Assembly: GCA_018697195.1 (NCBI GenBank)
Contig: CM031857.1
Location: 89,778,716-89,842,715, forward strand
From: Certhia americana
Taxonomy: Eukaryota; Chordata; Aves; Passeriformes; Certhiidae
Direction: 5' to 3'
DNA length: 64,000 bases
This document shows, one piece after another, positions 28,401 through 40,920 of the stretch (positions are counted from its first letter, which is position 1; each line of letters starts with the position of its first letter). The notes under the pieces were generated by a model. The model did no database searches, was not told the origin of the DNA, and saw nothing but the letters and a program-made list of their open reading frames with translations. A program made the position numbers and the translations under genes.

Positions 28401-31400
28401 AAGAGAGTGCCAAAGCCATGGGGTTATTGGCTATTTGCAGGAGGGCTACTTTGTGGTTTTGGTTTTTTTAACTGGGTGTATTTATCCAAATTTTAAGTGG
28501 ATTCCAAAGCAAATGGGCTTTGTGTGGCCATGAAGCAATTTCCCACACACTTTCACAGCTTAATTGTGCACCCTCAACCCCTTTCTCCTGCAGCCCCCAG
28601 AAGTGTCATGGTGCACTACAGCTTGTGACAAGGGTGCCTTGTGAGCCACTGACAAATGCACATGACAGCAAGGTCTTTGCAAATGACCCAGAGGGAAGAG
28701 CTTCAGCTGGAGTGGGCTATTGGCCATGGGACACCGATCCATCAGAAATCATCCTTCATGCATGCTAGTGTTCCTGGAACTATTTGCCTCTTAGCCATCT
28801 TTGACTTTAACTAGCCTGGACTAATGACTAGCATTTTTCCCAGGGATGTTTCCTGCTTCACTGGGGATCAGGCCAGATTCATAACAGGAACAGAGCCATA
28901 ATGGACTTAGTAATCCACAGCAGACACCTTGCTATCCTTGCTACAGCTGGAGTCTGGGAAGGGATACCTCAAAACAGAAAGCTTCAAAATGCCTGGGTCA
29001 TGACCCTGGCAGAGCTTAGAAACTTGACAAGGCTTTGCCAAGCAGTCCTCCAGACTCCCCCCAAATTCCAGCCTATGGAACCCTTCTTACCACTGCTTCA
29101 GGTCTTTGCACTTAATACCCCCATCATCTACAGGGCAACACAGCACCTCCAACTGCCAGGATCCTCCCTTGTTTGAACACAATTTTGAAAATCTTCCCTC
29201 AAAGTGGCTAGGGGCTGAGTGGGTGGGTTCCATAGAGAGGGAGCTGTTCAGAGCCCCTGGCCAGGCAGTGTGGTTCTCTTAGGTTTGTCCAGCTCCCTCC
29301 TCTTGCAGTTTTTCTGTTTTGCATGAGACAGTTTTTGTCTCTTTTTCACTCAGACACATGACTTCCAAACCTAGTGACTAGGGCACCACCTGGGTCAGGG
29401 TTTGGAAACTGGGCTGCAGTTCTTACTCTGAGATAAATTTAGATATATTATTACCCAGAGCCTACACCTCCACACACTTTAGCAAATGTATATGGACACC
29501 CTAGCCACCACGTGCCAGTATTATTTTTCTTTTGGTCTCCAAACTGTCTCTTTTGCCTAGGAAAATGTAACAGTTAAAAAACAACAGAGATAGACAGACA
29601 GACACCTCTTCTGGAATGCACAAGAGCTGGGGCTGGGGTCACTGTTGTGAGTAAAACAGCTGAAGTCTCCACTGGCTGAGAAACACATGGAGTCCAGATT
29701 GCCCACCTGAGCTCCCCGAGCATGTAACAGTGTGACCGTTCTCAGTGGGAGGACTTGACCTGTGGCATGTGGGTCTGCTCATCCTGCACAGGCCAAGTCA
29801 GGTAAAGCATGTCCAGAAGCACACGTTCAGGCATGCAAGGAACTCACTGGATACAAACGTGGGTGTTGAGGTATGTAGGTACCTCTGCGGCGAAGAGGAG
29901 GCAAGCAAGATTTCTTAGTATCTAAGTTTCAGACTAGCATGTGAAGTGACTTGTCTGCTAGGCATCCATGTTCCTCCTTGGGATTAAGTCCTTGAAGATG
30001 ATCTAACAAAAAGTATCTGCTTCTCACCTCAGAGTGCTGCCAAATCAAAGACTCAGAGAGTGCCTGTTATTCTATGCACTTTTCACACACCCAGCACTAA
30101 TTGCTCCTCTGTGATTAAGGAAAAGTGTTTCATCTATATATACAAAAAAGCATGAAAACTCCAGATGAAAAATATTGCAGAGTTAAGCAGAATTGTTTAT
30201 GAGTTTGCATCTGTTCTGCAAAAGTGGACATGCCTGTGAAGTTAAGCTAAGGTCTGTGTGCACCTCTTGTTAAATTAATCCATCTAGAATTAGCAATGGT
30301 AGGGAAAATACCACAGAGAACAGCTTCAGGATGTATTTCTGGGAAACTTGAGCTGTTAGCACTGTCTTTGCACTTGGCTTTGCAAGGGGAAAAGCAGATG
30401 TCTTTCACTCATTTTAATTGAACTCATACAGTAGCTTGTGCAGCAATTGTATTTTTTTTTTTGAGTCCATCTCTGATATAGGTACAGGCAACAGCAGATA
30501 AAAGTACATCAACAGTTTGTTAAAACTAATGGCAAAAACACCCATGACATCAGGACTGAGGGAGAATCTCAAGTCTTCCCACTCAAATCTTTATGCCAAA
30601 CTGTTTCAAAAGGCACAAACAGAAAGTTCTGAAGAAACAAGACAAATCCAGACATCATGCTTTCCTCTCATTTTCTTTCCTTCTGTGTTTTAGAATTCCA
30701 GAAGAAAAGGCATGCATACAGAGAAAAAAACTTTTTACTTTAGCTGCTAAACGCTTGTATTGTTCCACTGCTTTTGTCTTATTTTTGTCACATATATTTT
30801 AAGAAATAATTTTATGATGATTCTTATGAGCATCTCTGAAATTCTCCAGGGAGGCTTGCATAATTAGCAAGACCTTACTGAGTTAATAAGCCAGAGCACT
30901 TTGGTAAAGACATTAAAATAATGCCAAGGCTGTGCTGTGGATGTTGAGCTCAACTACTGTGTTTTGTTGAAAGCAAGCACTCCCTTCCAAAGCAGCCAGT
31001 GGCTCTACCAGCTGTAAGCCCATCACTTCACAGTCGCAGACTCTTGCAGTGATGCCATACAAAACCTTTTGAGCCGCTACAAACCACAACAAGTTCAAAA
31101 CCTGACTCACGTCTAGAACTTCGACTCTGTTGCTGGCTTAGTCACTGCCAGCAGCCCTGCATGCATCTGCTAATCCTGCGGTATCCTCAGCACCGTTCCC
31201 TCCTGTGGGAAAGCCCTGGTTAGTCAGACCCGCAGCAAGGCAGGGCATTGTTAGATTTCTCTTACCATTGTGCTGCTTTGTTCTTCTTGCATTCTCATCT
31301 TAATGACGGTGCGAGCTGTTGGCCTTCCACACTTTCTTTGTGCCTATGTAAATTCAGTGTTTGATGGAGAAGAGGCGGAGACGATTTCTAAGTCAAGGGG

Positions 31401-31478
31401 CAGGTGTGAGTGAAAGGAGCAACCCAACAGCCAAACTATTTGAAAAAGAAACCTTTAATGTCTCATCAGCTCAGCACT
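25438..31478. other. Non-coding stretch
   Basis: AT-rich to average composition with scattered short frames on both strands. A short GACA-type repeat (GATAGACAGACAGACA) lies near 29589. No gene, RNA or transposon recognised. Confidence 0.45.
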
Positions 31479-31497
31479 AAAAAAAAAAAAAAAAAAA
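31479..31497. repeat. A19 homopolymer
   Basis: Nineteen A bases. The upstream flank lacks a clear AATAAA, and no duplicated flank was seen. Confidence 0.85.
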
Positions 31498-34400
31498 GCC
31501 TTCATAACTTGCCTCGAAAACTGGAAAAACAGGGTGTCTAGCTATAATTTAAGACATTAATAGCAAGAAGATATTTCGGTTCACTGACACATTTTGACTT
31601 TTGCACAGTGAAATGCTATCTTAAAACTAGGTCTGATTATAAAAATATGAAACGCTGTCAGTGACAAAGAAAATACAGTCAGGTTTAGTCTAGGCTAAAT
31701 TTTAGAACACACCTGAAAAAAAAGGTATTTTCCCTTTCTTAATTGGACATCCTGACAAGGATATTAGCAATGTAACAACTTTACAGGACTGACCACGGTC
31801 TTCAGAGGTATTTAGTGGCTACCATGAGCACCCCTGAAACTGCAGCCTTGGGATCTGACACCCCAATTAACAAAAGAAGTTTCAGCAAAAAGTATTTTTT
31901 AGCTGCAAGCAATGAGTACACACTTTTTCAGTCTGTAAGTCTCCTTTCCAGCTGAGAAAACACAACAAAGCAAGAACAAACACATCCTGTATATATAGGA
32001 ACAGAGGACAGTACAAGCCATCTAAATCTCCACAGTTTATTTTTCTTTCCCTGGACTAGAAAAGGCTTTCAGACATGGAGTTAAAGCTGAAGAACACAAG
32101 TTGCTTACTTGCCTTTTGTGGGACAATGTCACTATTTGAAGTTGTGTATGTGCTTATAAGCTCCAATTGTAAGTTATGATTTACAGAAAACAGGCACATA
32201 AAGTTTGTTCACTTCACCACAAGCATCTTTACAGGCATCACAGAAATCTCAACAAGAACCCAAAAATCAAATTTCTTATTGGATTCATTCCTTCTGCTGA
32301 AATAATCATTTTTGTCCATGGCTGACTCATCTAGAAATTTTTATGAAGTTAGTAGTAAATGCAAGCATCCTGCTCTTTGCACCTTCAAAGCTATCACATA
32401 TAGATAACAGTGTTTTCTTTTAATCTTTTTTTTTTTTTTCATTACTGAATATTATGCTTACAACAATCCTGCTTTGCTACAGATGGTTTCCTGTTGTTTC
32501 TGCCAAATGTGAAATAGCTATAAAACTTGAAAAGGTTCTGATGCTGTCACTGCATGAAAAATTACATCTACAAGGGAAAATTAAATATGAGCTTTAGCCT
32601 TTAATTTCTTTAATCTTATTTAGTAAGTGAACTTTTTTACTCCCACCCCCTACTCAAAGCTTCCGATAACATGACCTGAAGGGAAAAACACAGCTATGTA
32701 TTTTAGTCAGGTATAAAGCCTTCATTAACAAAAACAAAAAAAAAGGAAGGGGAAGTAGATAATTCTCATGTCCAGACCAACCAAACAGCCACCAACTCCA
32801 GCTGACAAGAGCAGTGCCTTTGGCTCAGTTTCATAAAATACGTAAAGCCATTTCTGTTAGAAGACAGTGAAGTTCCTGTTTTCAGTGCTATAATAAGGAA
32901 ATCTGTCTCCTTAGCAGACAAATTACTAGAAAATGGCTTGTGTAATCCCAAGGGGACAGAGCTTTTGCTCCTTGTGTGGGCAAACCTCAGTGAACTCAGT
33001 GACAGCTTTCCTTGAACACAAAAAAAGTATTAAGAAGCACTTAAAAAAAAATTGAATTTTATACATATGATGAAGAAAAATCTTGATGCTCTGATGCTCT
33101 CTATATGCATAGATTCAGTGTTAAATGGGCAAAGGGCTTTTTTACCAGCAAAGTAACTTATTAAGGCATATAACTTATAAGTGGAACATCAATGAACAAG
33201 TGAGTTTCACAGCTCTCTCAAATTTCTGTCAGTATTTGACTGGCATGACATCAACAGACTCATTTTCTAGTAAAAAAAAAATCAGGGAGCATTTAACCAC
33301 ATCCTTTCTACCAACAAGGTAAGACTGTGTTCACAGCCATGGATATGCCTCTACAAGCACTGGAGGTAGAGGCAAAGAGAGTAAATATGAGAAATTGCTC
33401 TGTCATTTTGAGTGCATTTGTCTGCTGCTGTACACAGAAGGTCTGATAACTTAGAGCTCTGCAGCACAAGAAGCAAGTGTTCTGTGTTACACTGGAGATT
33501 TTGCAAACACCCATTTCTGCAGGAAAAAAAGAATTTAATTGTAATTTTACCCAAACAATACATTAGATCTCAACCTTCCAGCTGCTCAGACCCCTACTAT
33601 TCATTCTAGAGTTTGGATCTGACACTCATCTGCTACAAGAGGAGTTTCACCCCTGTCTGGAAAACTAAGTTGGTGGGATTTTAGTTTTTTTAACCTGTGC
33701 TGCCTTTCCCTGCTGTGGAGGCTGCAATTTAAAAGCGGAGGTAGAGGTGACATTGTGGGCAGGACTGAGTGGAAAATATGTACACTCATCAAGCTGCAAC
33801 CAGATGTCTCATCTACATGTGGACGTGCCTCTCCCATGTGCTGTACCCCCAAGGGCACCACTCACTGCCTCCTCAAAGTTGCTTCTGGTGTTTCCCCATG
33901 CATAGATATTTGCAGCAGAGATACCCATTTGTTTGGTTAGTCTGACTTCCACCAAGCTAAATTAGAAACAGCCTTATGCAAGCTCTGGGAGATCTGTACC
34001 ATCCTGGGCACACTTCTGTAGTTCAGCCCAGCTGTGGCTCCTGATTCATTATGAAGATATCCAGGTCTGGGAGAGCAGGGGTACAGGACATCTGTGAGGC
34101 TGACATGCTAGACCTGCTACTTTCTCTGCGAGACCCTGCATGGTGCCTGATTTTGATGTCGTGAAAAGCACTGACTGATGACTTGGGCCATGAAAGCATT
34201 CACAGACAAGCACCCTTTATTTCTCTTTTGCAGTGTAGACTGTGTACTGTGGGGAAGAAAATTAAAAATTGACAGGGGATTTGGATATCTGATAGCTGAC
34301 ATGACTGGAGAGTCTCCTGTTGGCTTTATTGGGAAGTATATGGAGTCCCTTTATATTAATTTTATCAGGTTGGGGGTTTTTTTGTTGTGTTTTTTTATTT

Positions 34401-36800
34401 ATTACCAATTTTATCATTTGGTCACCAGCTGAATTATTTGTACCTTTCACATCCGATTAAATACCACAAAGTTCTAGTACTGGGTTTTTCTCACAACTGG
34501 TCAGAAACCATGATAGAAAACATAACCCTGCCACATCAGAGATGTTCTTCATACATCGTACAATATTTGCATCTAGGTTTCCTTGTTGCAAGCCAGTGCC
34601 ATCTGTTATCTGTTTTGGTCTGCTTAAAAGAACTGGTAATTTTTGAAAATTGAGAGCAAGACAAGAACAATGGCTTTTTCCTTTGTGTTTTATGTCCCAA
34701 AGAAACCAATTGGATCTACACATGCACAGAAAATATACTCCTCCAATTGGCAATATATTAGTGCATGGTTTTTTCTGTATGGAAAATTTAAAGAGACAAG
34801 ACTCATCATGGGGAAGTATTTGAATTTAATGAAATAAATCTGTGCCCTACAATGCCTGGATACTCAGTTTTACTTTTGTCTCTCTTGGAGGGTGTTGACA
34901 CTCCAACTTGGAGATGGAATAAATGGTGACAGCTGAGATAGTTACTGCCCTCAGCTGTGTGCTCTGTCCGTCTCTTGGAAATTATTACTCTCCTGCAGCT
35001 GGCAAAACTGAATGCTTCGTGAAACCAGCTTCAGACTGCCAGACCTCATACCAGCCTCGGTTTATGCGGATCTGCCAGCCCATAAACTCCCGTGGCTTGG
35101 AGATGGGCCCACAAGCCACTGAGCCATGCCTGCTGTGCAGGTGGTAAACACTCAGAAAGAAAGGGGATGGCCAGTTGAAGGTGCTGCTGCTTTGCTTGCC
35201 CCCCTGTCACGTACCACTGTATGGGTGGCAGCCCACAGATCATTCTTTCCTATTTTTGTAAATACAAACGTGTCTAACTCAGGGGACACATTGTCACCAG
35301 CTACCCACCGAGAGAAGAAATGGCAAAATCCCAAGTGACAAAAAGAGAACAAGGACCCAGCCTTTTCATTTTTTGTGGAAGGAAGACAAATATTTTGAAC
35401 AGGAAGACAAATATTACTTAAGGATGGTAATTTCAAGTTTTGCTTTGTTATAAGAGGTAAATTGAAGTCCCTCACGTTTGAGGATGCCATATGTTACATA
35501 GCTCCTAACTGGAGCAGGCTATAAACCAGCATCAGGTATTTTAACAGACTCTGCCTATTTTAGCCTTTGATATCATCTGTTTCTCATATTTTTGCAGTCA
35601 CAGTGTTTCTCTTCCAAGATGTGTGATATAGATGTACAGGGTCTTTTAGTCTTCTTCTTTTCAGTGACAGAAGCCAAGTTCTAGAAAGCCTCAATTTATC
35701 AGCTATTACTGTACAGATCTTTTTCCCTCCCTGATACTTCTCTCAAGAAGTGGAGTGTGTATAGAGTTCCAAAAGAAAAATGAAGCATGTCATAGGAATG
35801 TATCCTTCTAGTCCAGATAATTACAAATATCCAATCCTGAACTAATAAAATTGTTCTTGCTTCAAATGAAATGTAGAATTCTGACACTCAATCTGCAAAT
35901 AATTGTGTGCTGCTTGACTGGCACTTCAGTAGTTTTTGTTTGTGATATATCCAAAGGAAGAGATGGATGCACTGTCAGAATTAAAGCTCTCTCATTATTT
36001 GTCCATATGTTTCTGCTTTGGTCCCCAGCCTGCTACACTGCTGTACAGATGATAAAGCCTAGTCTTCATATGCAACACAACCTCCAGGGGAGGAAGGGAA
36101 AAGAGCAAATCTTTCCTGGGTTCCTTCTCACCAAAGAGCTGGCTTGGGCTTGGATGCAGCTAGATTTTGCCGCACCATATCCTTCCTGTCTGTAAAGCCC
36201 AAAGAACCAGAGGCTCATTAACATGATCTTCAGGGGATGTGCATTCATTAGCACTTGCACAGCAGAGACAAAGACAGCAAGAAACTGGAACTCATGTATC
36301 TTTCTATGCCAGGCTCCAGTAGGGAGCAAATATCTCACTGAAGATTGACTGGGAAGAGCTGGATGCTGAAGATTTATCCTAGACTTTATGATCAAAAGGG
36401 TCTCAGGTCCATCAACATTCAGGATGCTGCAAGTACAAACAAACTAAGTTTTCTGAACTCTTTTGCTTTTTCTCCCCAATTTACCCATAGCCATTGACTG
36501 TATCAAAGTAACATTCTCAAAATACAGTATACTGTGCAGATTTTTATTATCAGAGCAGGACCCTGGATAGTCAGGTCATTGAGACCCTCGTAGCTTCCTA
36601 TGCACAAGTGAAGCAAGGATCAGCTGAGATACCACCAGCTGCTGGGGAGGTTCCTTGTGGGACAGGGAATGGGACGACATCAACCTCCTCAAAAAGTCTT
36701 TCTGCTATAAGACTTACACAGTTCTGGAAGTCCCTTCTGCCACATAAACTCTTAACAGCCACCTCCTCCCAAAAAGCAAACAGGAAGAATTTAAGGCACC

Positions 36801-36807
<7 letters not shown>
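31498..36807. other. Non-coding stretch with a 21-bp-period duplication
   Basis: AGGAAGACAAATATT occurs at 35380-35394 and again at 35401-35415. Other content is unremarkable. Frames up to 114 codons (for example 35851-36195) show no domain or splice context. Confidence 0.45.

Positions 36808-36832
<25 letters not shown>
36808..36832. repeat. A25 homopolymer
   Basis: Twenty-five A bases. A poly-K run in a plus-strand frame over this site is an artefact of the tract. Confidence 0.9.
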
Positions 36833-36838
<6 letters not shown>

Positions 36839-38584
36839 CTCTGCAGAACAGAGTCTGAAAAAGAATGCCAGAAACTCTATGAAATCCACCAGGGACTTAG
36901 CTATTGATTTTGCACTGCAGATGGTCAGACATTATGGTAATGTGGCAATGTAAAACCTGTTGCTAGATTCATGGTGGGTGATTCAGTTCAAGCATTGTGG
37001 CTTAACTTCACAGAATGACACTTCTGACATTTCTAAACTAGCACTGGCTTGCGTCAGATCAGGAGGATGTGGCCTTGACTCCATCTCCACAGAGATTTGA
37101 AAATCCACTGGCAAAGCTTTAACTTCTTCATAAGACAATAGTAGATAATGCTTTTTAATTAGTTTTTGTTTATCTTTTGTTCTTTTGTTTCTAATGGACT
37201 CCTTCTGAATTTGAAAATAACGTCCTCTCTACTTTGTTCTGATTTCCCCAGTGGAAAGAAACTGAAAAAGCTGATCTACGTCAAGTCAGAAGAAATGTGT
37301 GCAAAGCTAATATGATTCAGGAAACAGTGTTTGATCACTGAATGTTGCCAAAGAGCCAGCAAGAGCTGGGCACACCACCCTTGTGGGAGTTCTGCCATTG
37401 ACTGCATGGGCCCAGAATCTCAGCCATTTGTAATAGAACTGGATGAGTGATAAATCAAACAAAGGAACAGCAAGTTACTTTGCCTCCAAATAATATTTGT
37501 ATGTTCTAGTCTTCACTGTAAGAAAGTTCTTAGTTTTCTGGGACAAGTATACTCAAGCTCTTTGTCCATAAAGTGACCATCAACAAAGGTCAGTTATACT
37601 TGCCAAGGTGGACAGTCTTACATATTACAATTCCATTCTTGTTCAGTAATATCTAATTCTTTATAGGGACTTACCTTTTTGGAATAAACATGGCAAGAGA
37701 GTGTCTCTGTTTTTGCAAAACCTCCCTGACCTACTGACACACCAGCCAGAACTTTCCTACATGTTAGGAAAAAAGGTTTTCTGCAACAAGAGCTGCTGCT
37801 TCAGGACCGTTGAGTAAAAAGGGGTACCCATAACCTTCTATTGCATCATAAAATTGTACTAGGTCATAAGGGCCAAGAGGGCACCAGAAGGCAGTAAAGG
37901 CCTGGTTTCAGAATAATCAGAGGGAGAAATGAGATATGTTTTACAGGAGTGAATGGAAAGGCTGGTCTACACTCAGCTTCACACCAATGACTCATGTAGG
38001 GTGGGGCCATGTTGGCACCTCTCTGGTTATTCTGCTATAGGCAGTAGCTCACATTGTAATTTATCTACCTTTTAGCTGAAAAGAGAAGTAGCACATATAT
38101 GATCTGAGACCAAATTCCATCCTAGCATGGTTAAAGGAAACAACTGTGTTGAGGATATTAGAGGGGAATTCCTCCATTGATGACAACATGAGAAAAAACT
38201 TAATACTAATCTAATCTTCAAAAGCTTATGCTGCTATTTCTCGAAAACTGAGACTTGGATGATTTATCTAGCACAGCTATATAGAAACTTTAAATTCTGT
38301 TAAAATATTTCAGTCCTCCAAGAAATGTCACCTTAACACATAAAGTTGAAATGTTCCATGTGAAGTAATTTTCAGAGGAATCCTTAACAACCCTACAGTA
38401 AAACTGCATTCAGTTCAACATTTTCAGTGACAGGATTTCCATGGCACAGTACGGTTCCTTGAAAACAACCATCTCACAATCCTATGTGAAAAATTAAAAC
38501 ATCACATGTTTTTCATCTAGCTGCAATAGGGAAAAATCAGTCTATTTATGCCAGTGGTTTTCTGCAAAAGCTATCTATGTACTT
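36833..38584. other. Non-coding stretch
   Basis: No coding, RNA or repeat feature recognised. If the exon candidate at 38786-38956 is real, this would be the downstream intron of that minus-strand gene. Confidence 0.4.
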
Positions 38585-38606
38585 AAAAAAAAAAAAAAAA
38601 AAAAAA
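38585..38606. repeat. A22 homopolymer
   Basis: Twenty-two A bases with no recognised source element. Confidence 0.9.
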
Positions 38607-38785
38607 GCCTGCTGGCTTTTTCTGGGCACATTCTCATCTGAGCTCTTTCTTGTGGTCAGACTACATTATTGCAAACAGAACACAGCTATGCTATGCCCTA
38701 CCAGCCAAAAGAACTGGGCTAAGCTCTGGTAACAGTTTCACCATTGTTAATGATCTCCAGTAAAAATGGGTTCACAGGAGGTTAC

Positions 38786-38956
38786 CTGAAGGTGGAATTG
38801 TTCCCACTGAGTGGTGTGGAGCGAAACTTGTTGCTGCTGAATATATATCCTTTATTTGGCAGTCCTTGTCTCTTAATTTCTCAATTAATTTCTTATCAGT
38901 ATTGATAGAGGATACCCAAACATTCTTTCTTTTCACTTTGTACAACTTAGACACTT
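38786..38956 (-). other. Candidate internal exon of an unrecognised minus-strand gene
   Basis: On the minus strand a strong pyrimidine tract (TTCTTTTTTCTTCTCTCTCAG) leads into a 171-bp segment that ends CCTTCAG followed by GTAACC, a good 5' splice site. Only one of its three frames is open; in that frame it enters and leaves in phase 1, so it is symmetric, encoding about 57 residues beginning VSKLYKVKRKN and ending SVGTIPPSG. The segment is basic and lysine-rich in its first half, with no cysteine pattern or domain that I know. The same frame stays open upstream to 39368, so the open run (198 codons) could also be accidental. It lies 1.3 kb downstream, in minus orientation, of the CpG island at 40.5 kb. 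No partner exon was confirmed. Confidence 0.3.
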
Positions 38957-39416
38957 CTGAGAGAGAAGAAAAAAGAATTGAATAGTCCTGATAATAGTCA
39001 TGGGGTTTGACCCTACTTTGCACAGTCACATTAATTTCCTTTAAAAATATGCGATCTCCCATGATTTTTCCCATAGAGCTGCCAGAGATTCCCACCACTT
39101 GCCCAAAACATTTCAAGAACTGCCATTCAAAACTGCAGCATACAACATCAACCTGTGTCACTGCTGCAGAGGAGGGGCAGCATGGCCATTGGCCTTGACT
39201 ATGTGAATGAACAGCAGCCAAAAGTGTGAAAGATTTCCTTGTAGCTTGAGGCATGTAAAGAGGTTTGGAGTGGTACCCCAAGGAGGTGGTGGTCACTAAG
39301 CTTCTTGGCATTGTTGTACTATTGATGAGGATCTCACCCCATGAGGGACAGACCCATTGCCCTTTCATATAATATCTAAAGCTTCACTAGTTGTAATAAT
39401 GAAAACACCTTTTCTC

Positions 39417-39536
39417 TTAGGCATACCAGTGCCTAGCTGCACTTTTTCTAACACACAGTATCAGCACTGTAGCCATGGCAGCAGCTAAAACCACCCAGCT
39501 CAGTACAAAGGACAATCTTTCATAGTCATTCAAGGT
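39417..39536 (-). other. Short frame encoding a membrane-segment-like peptide
   Basis: A 40-codon minus-strand stretch between stops reads LNDYERLSFVLSWVV then AAAMATVLILCVRK and ends RHWYA-stop: about 22 hydrophobic residues followed by basic residues and a short tail, as in a single-pass membrane protein. There is no methionine upstream in frame and no clear 3' splice site before it. A further minus-strand run open at about 39645-39795 ends in a stop before reaching it, in another frame. It may be a chance frame, a decayed exon or a decayed gene remnant. Confidence 0.15.
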
Positions 39537-40229
39537 TCACAGAGGCCACTTCACCACTGGAGCAGGTTCTGCAGTCCCAGCTGAGCTCTCTGCTCTCCCA
39601 GGCATAGCTGGGCATTTCAAAGCTATTTTGGCACCACATATGGCTACAGAGTCCTGTGCTTGGAGCAGGTGTGCAGTACCACTCCGCCCTGGTACTTCTC
39701 AATGTGAGCAGCAGCCTGCTTTCCTCTCTGGACCTCAGTCTCAGAGTACCGTTTTACAGTGAGATTGTGGAAGCAGGGAAAATAAAAATCAGAATGCTAT
39801 GAACATGTATTCACACATGTATGCAGTCAACCACTAACACTATCACAACACTGTGATACTTTACAGCAGTGGTTGGGATTTCAAAAGTATAGTAGTAGGA
39901 GCATAAAAAGTACAGGCAGATTAGTTTGCAGTGTTAACACAAAACCCAAAAGCACAGTTCCACTATTCTCTGGAGAAATTTATACTTCTGTGAAATAAAA
40001 ACCCCACTGGATCCTCTAGAGTTTAGAAACCAGTCAGAACATCAGCACTACTAATAAAAACGTCTGCTACACATTCTGCGTGAAGAAACTTTAACTTCTA
40101 ACCAAAGGTACTACCAGGAACTGTAGGTACTTTCTAGCATTCACAGAAAAAAAGCAGTTCTTTAGTCCTGTGCTGCTAGGCAGTAGATAAACTGGATGGT
40201 GGACCTCTTTCAAACGAAGCCTAAACCCA
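39537..40229. other. Non-coding spacer beside the CpG island
   Basis: No recognised repeat. A 51-codon minus-strand open run (about 39645-39795) is the only protein-like stretch and it has no recognised homology. Confidence 0.35.
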
Positions 40230-40391
40230 ACACGATTTCCAGCCACAGCCCTCAGTGACATGCCCGTGACAGAGTGGATCCCGTACCAGAGGCACGCTGG
40301 CTTTGGGGAGAGGCAGCCGACTTACTCGACGGGAGCATACCTTGCACAGACGGGCTCACGGCCTCCGAAGCCCGGGGAAGAGCCGCTCCGG

Positions 40392-40507
40392 CGGCACAGG
40401 GAGCGGGATACCTGGAGCTGTTCCGACGGGCACAGGGAGCGGGNNNNNNNNNNCGGGCACAGGGAGCGGGATACCCGGAGCTGCTCGGACGGGCACAGGG
40501 CGCTGGG
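40392..40507. repeat. 36-bp minisatellite inside the CpG island
   Basis: Units begin CGGGCACAGGGAGCGGGATA and end GGAGCTG(C/T)TC(C/G)GA. Copies: 40392-40426 (35 bp, near complete), 40427-40443 (cut off by Ns), 40454-40489 (complete, 36 bp) and 40490-40507 (partial, diverging). The last base of each unit abuts the next. The array is interrupted by the assembly gap. Confidence 0.9.
40444..40453. other. Assembly gap (10 N)
   Basis: Ten N bases inside a minisatellite unit. The unit begun at 40427 lacks its last 19 bases and a new unit begins right after the gap, so ten bases cannot be the true gap length if the array is regular. The missing piece is 19 bases plus any whole number of 36-bp units. 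The N run is therefore a placeholder over a collapsed array. Confidence 0.95.
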
Positions 40508-40920
40508 TCCCGCTCGCTCGGGCTCTCACAGGTGCCAGCGCGCGTCTCCTCCTCTCGCAGAGTTCCTCATGAATGTCCCCGGCTGGGTCCCAGTGAGCCC
40601 AAACACCTCGGAACCGTCAGCCCACGGCCCCGCGGTCCCCTCGCAACTTCTCCTTCCCCTGGCTCTCCGCTGGGAAGTTCGCAGAGCCGCGGGCGCCAGA
40701 GCGGGCTCCACTCTGCGAAAACTCGCCTGCCCCACCTAGAGGAGCCCCGCAGGATGAGGAGGAGTCCCACGTCCATGCCCGCCACCGCCGAGCTCGGATT
40801 TGGCTGGTGAACGGGAGGGTTTATCTGCTTTGGCTGAGAGAAGGGGGGAGTGCGGAGCCTGGGGTGCGGAGCGGGGGAATGCTTCTGGGGAGCCCTTGAG
40901 AGCAGAAGCGAGGGGGAAGT

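Larger units (their letters stand above)
40230..40920. promoter_or_regulatory. CpG island, probable promoter of an unidentified gene
   Basis: GC content and CpG frequency rise sharply over the flanks (many CG steps in GGCGGC, CCGACGGG, CTCGCTCGGG, GCGCGCGTCT contexts) and fall back beyond about 40.92 kb. In birds this is the usual mark of a constitutive or developmental promoter and first exon. Direction is not settled. On the minus strand an ATG at about 40776 sits in a good start context (GGGCATGGAC) and begins MDVGLLLILRGSSR before a splice-donor-like TCTAG/GTGGGG. On the plus strand TCTCGCAG at about 40553-40560 precedes an ATG at 40570. The overlapping frames on both strands are expected from the composition and are not called as genes. 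The island contains a minisatellite and an assembly gap. Confidence 0.75.

Noticed and set aside
38772..39368. 198-codon minus frame as one single-exon gene
   Set aside because: No known domain; a strong splice-acceptor-like tract lies inside it, so at most the 171-bp part is proposed as an exon.
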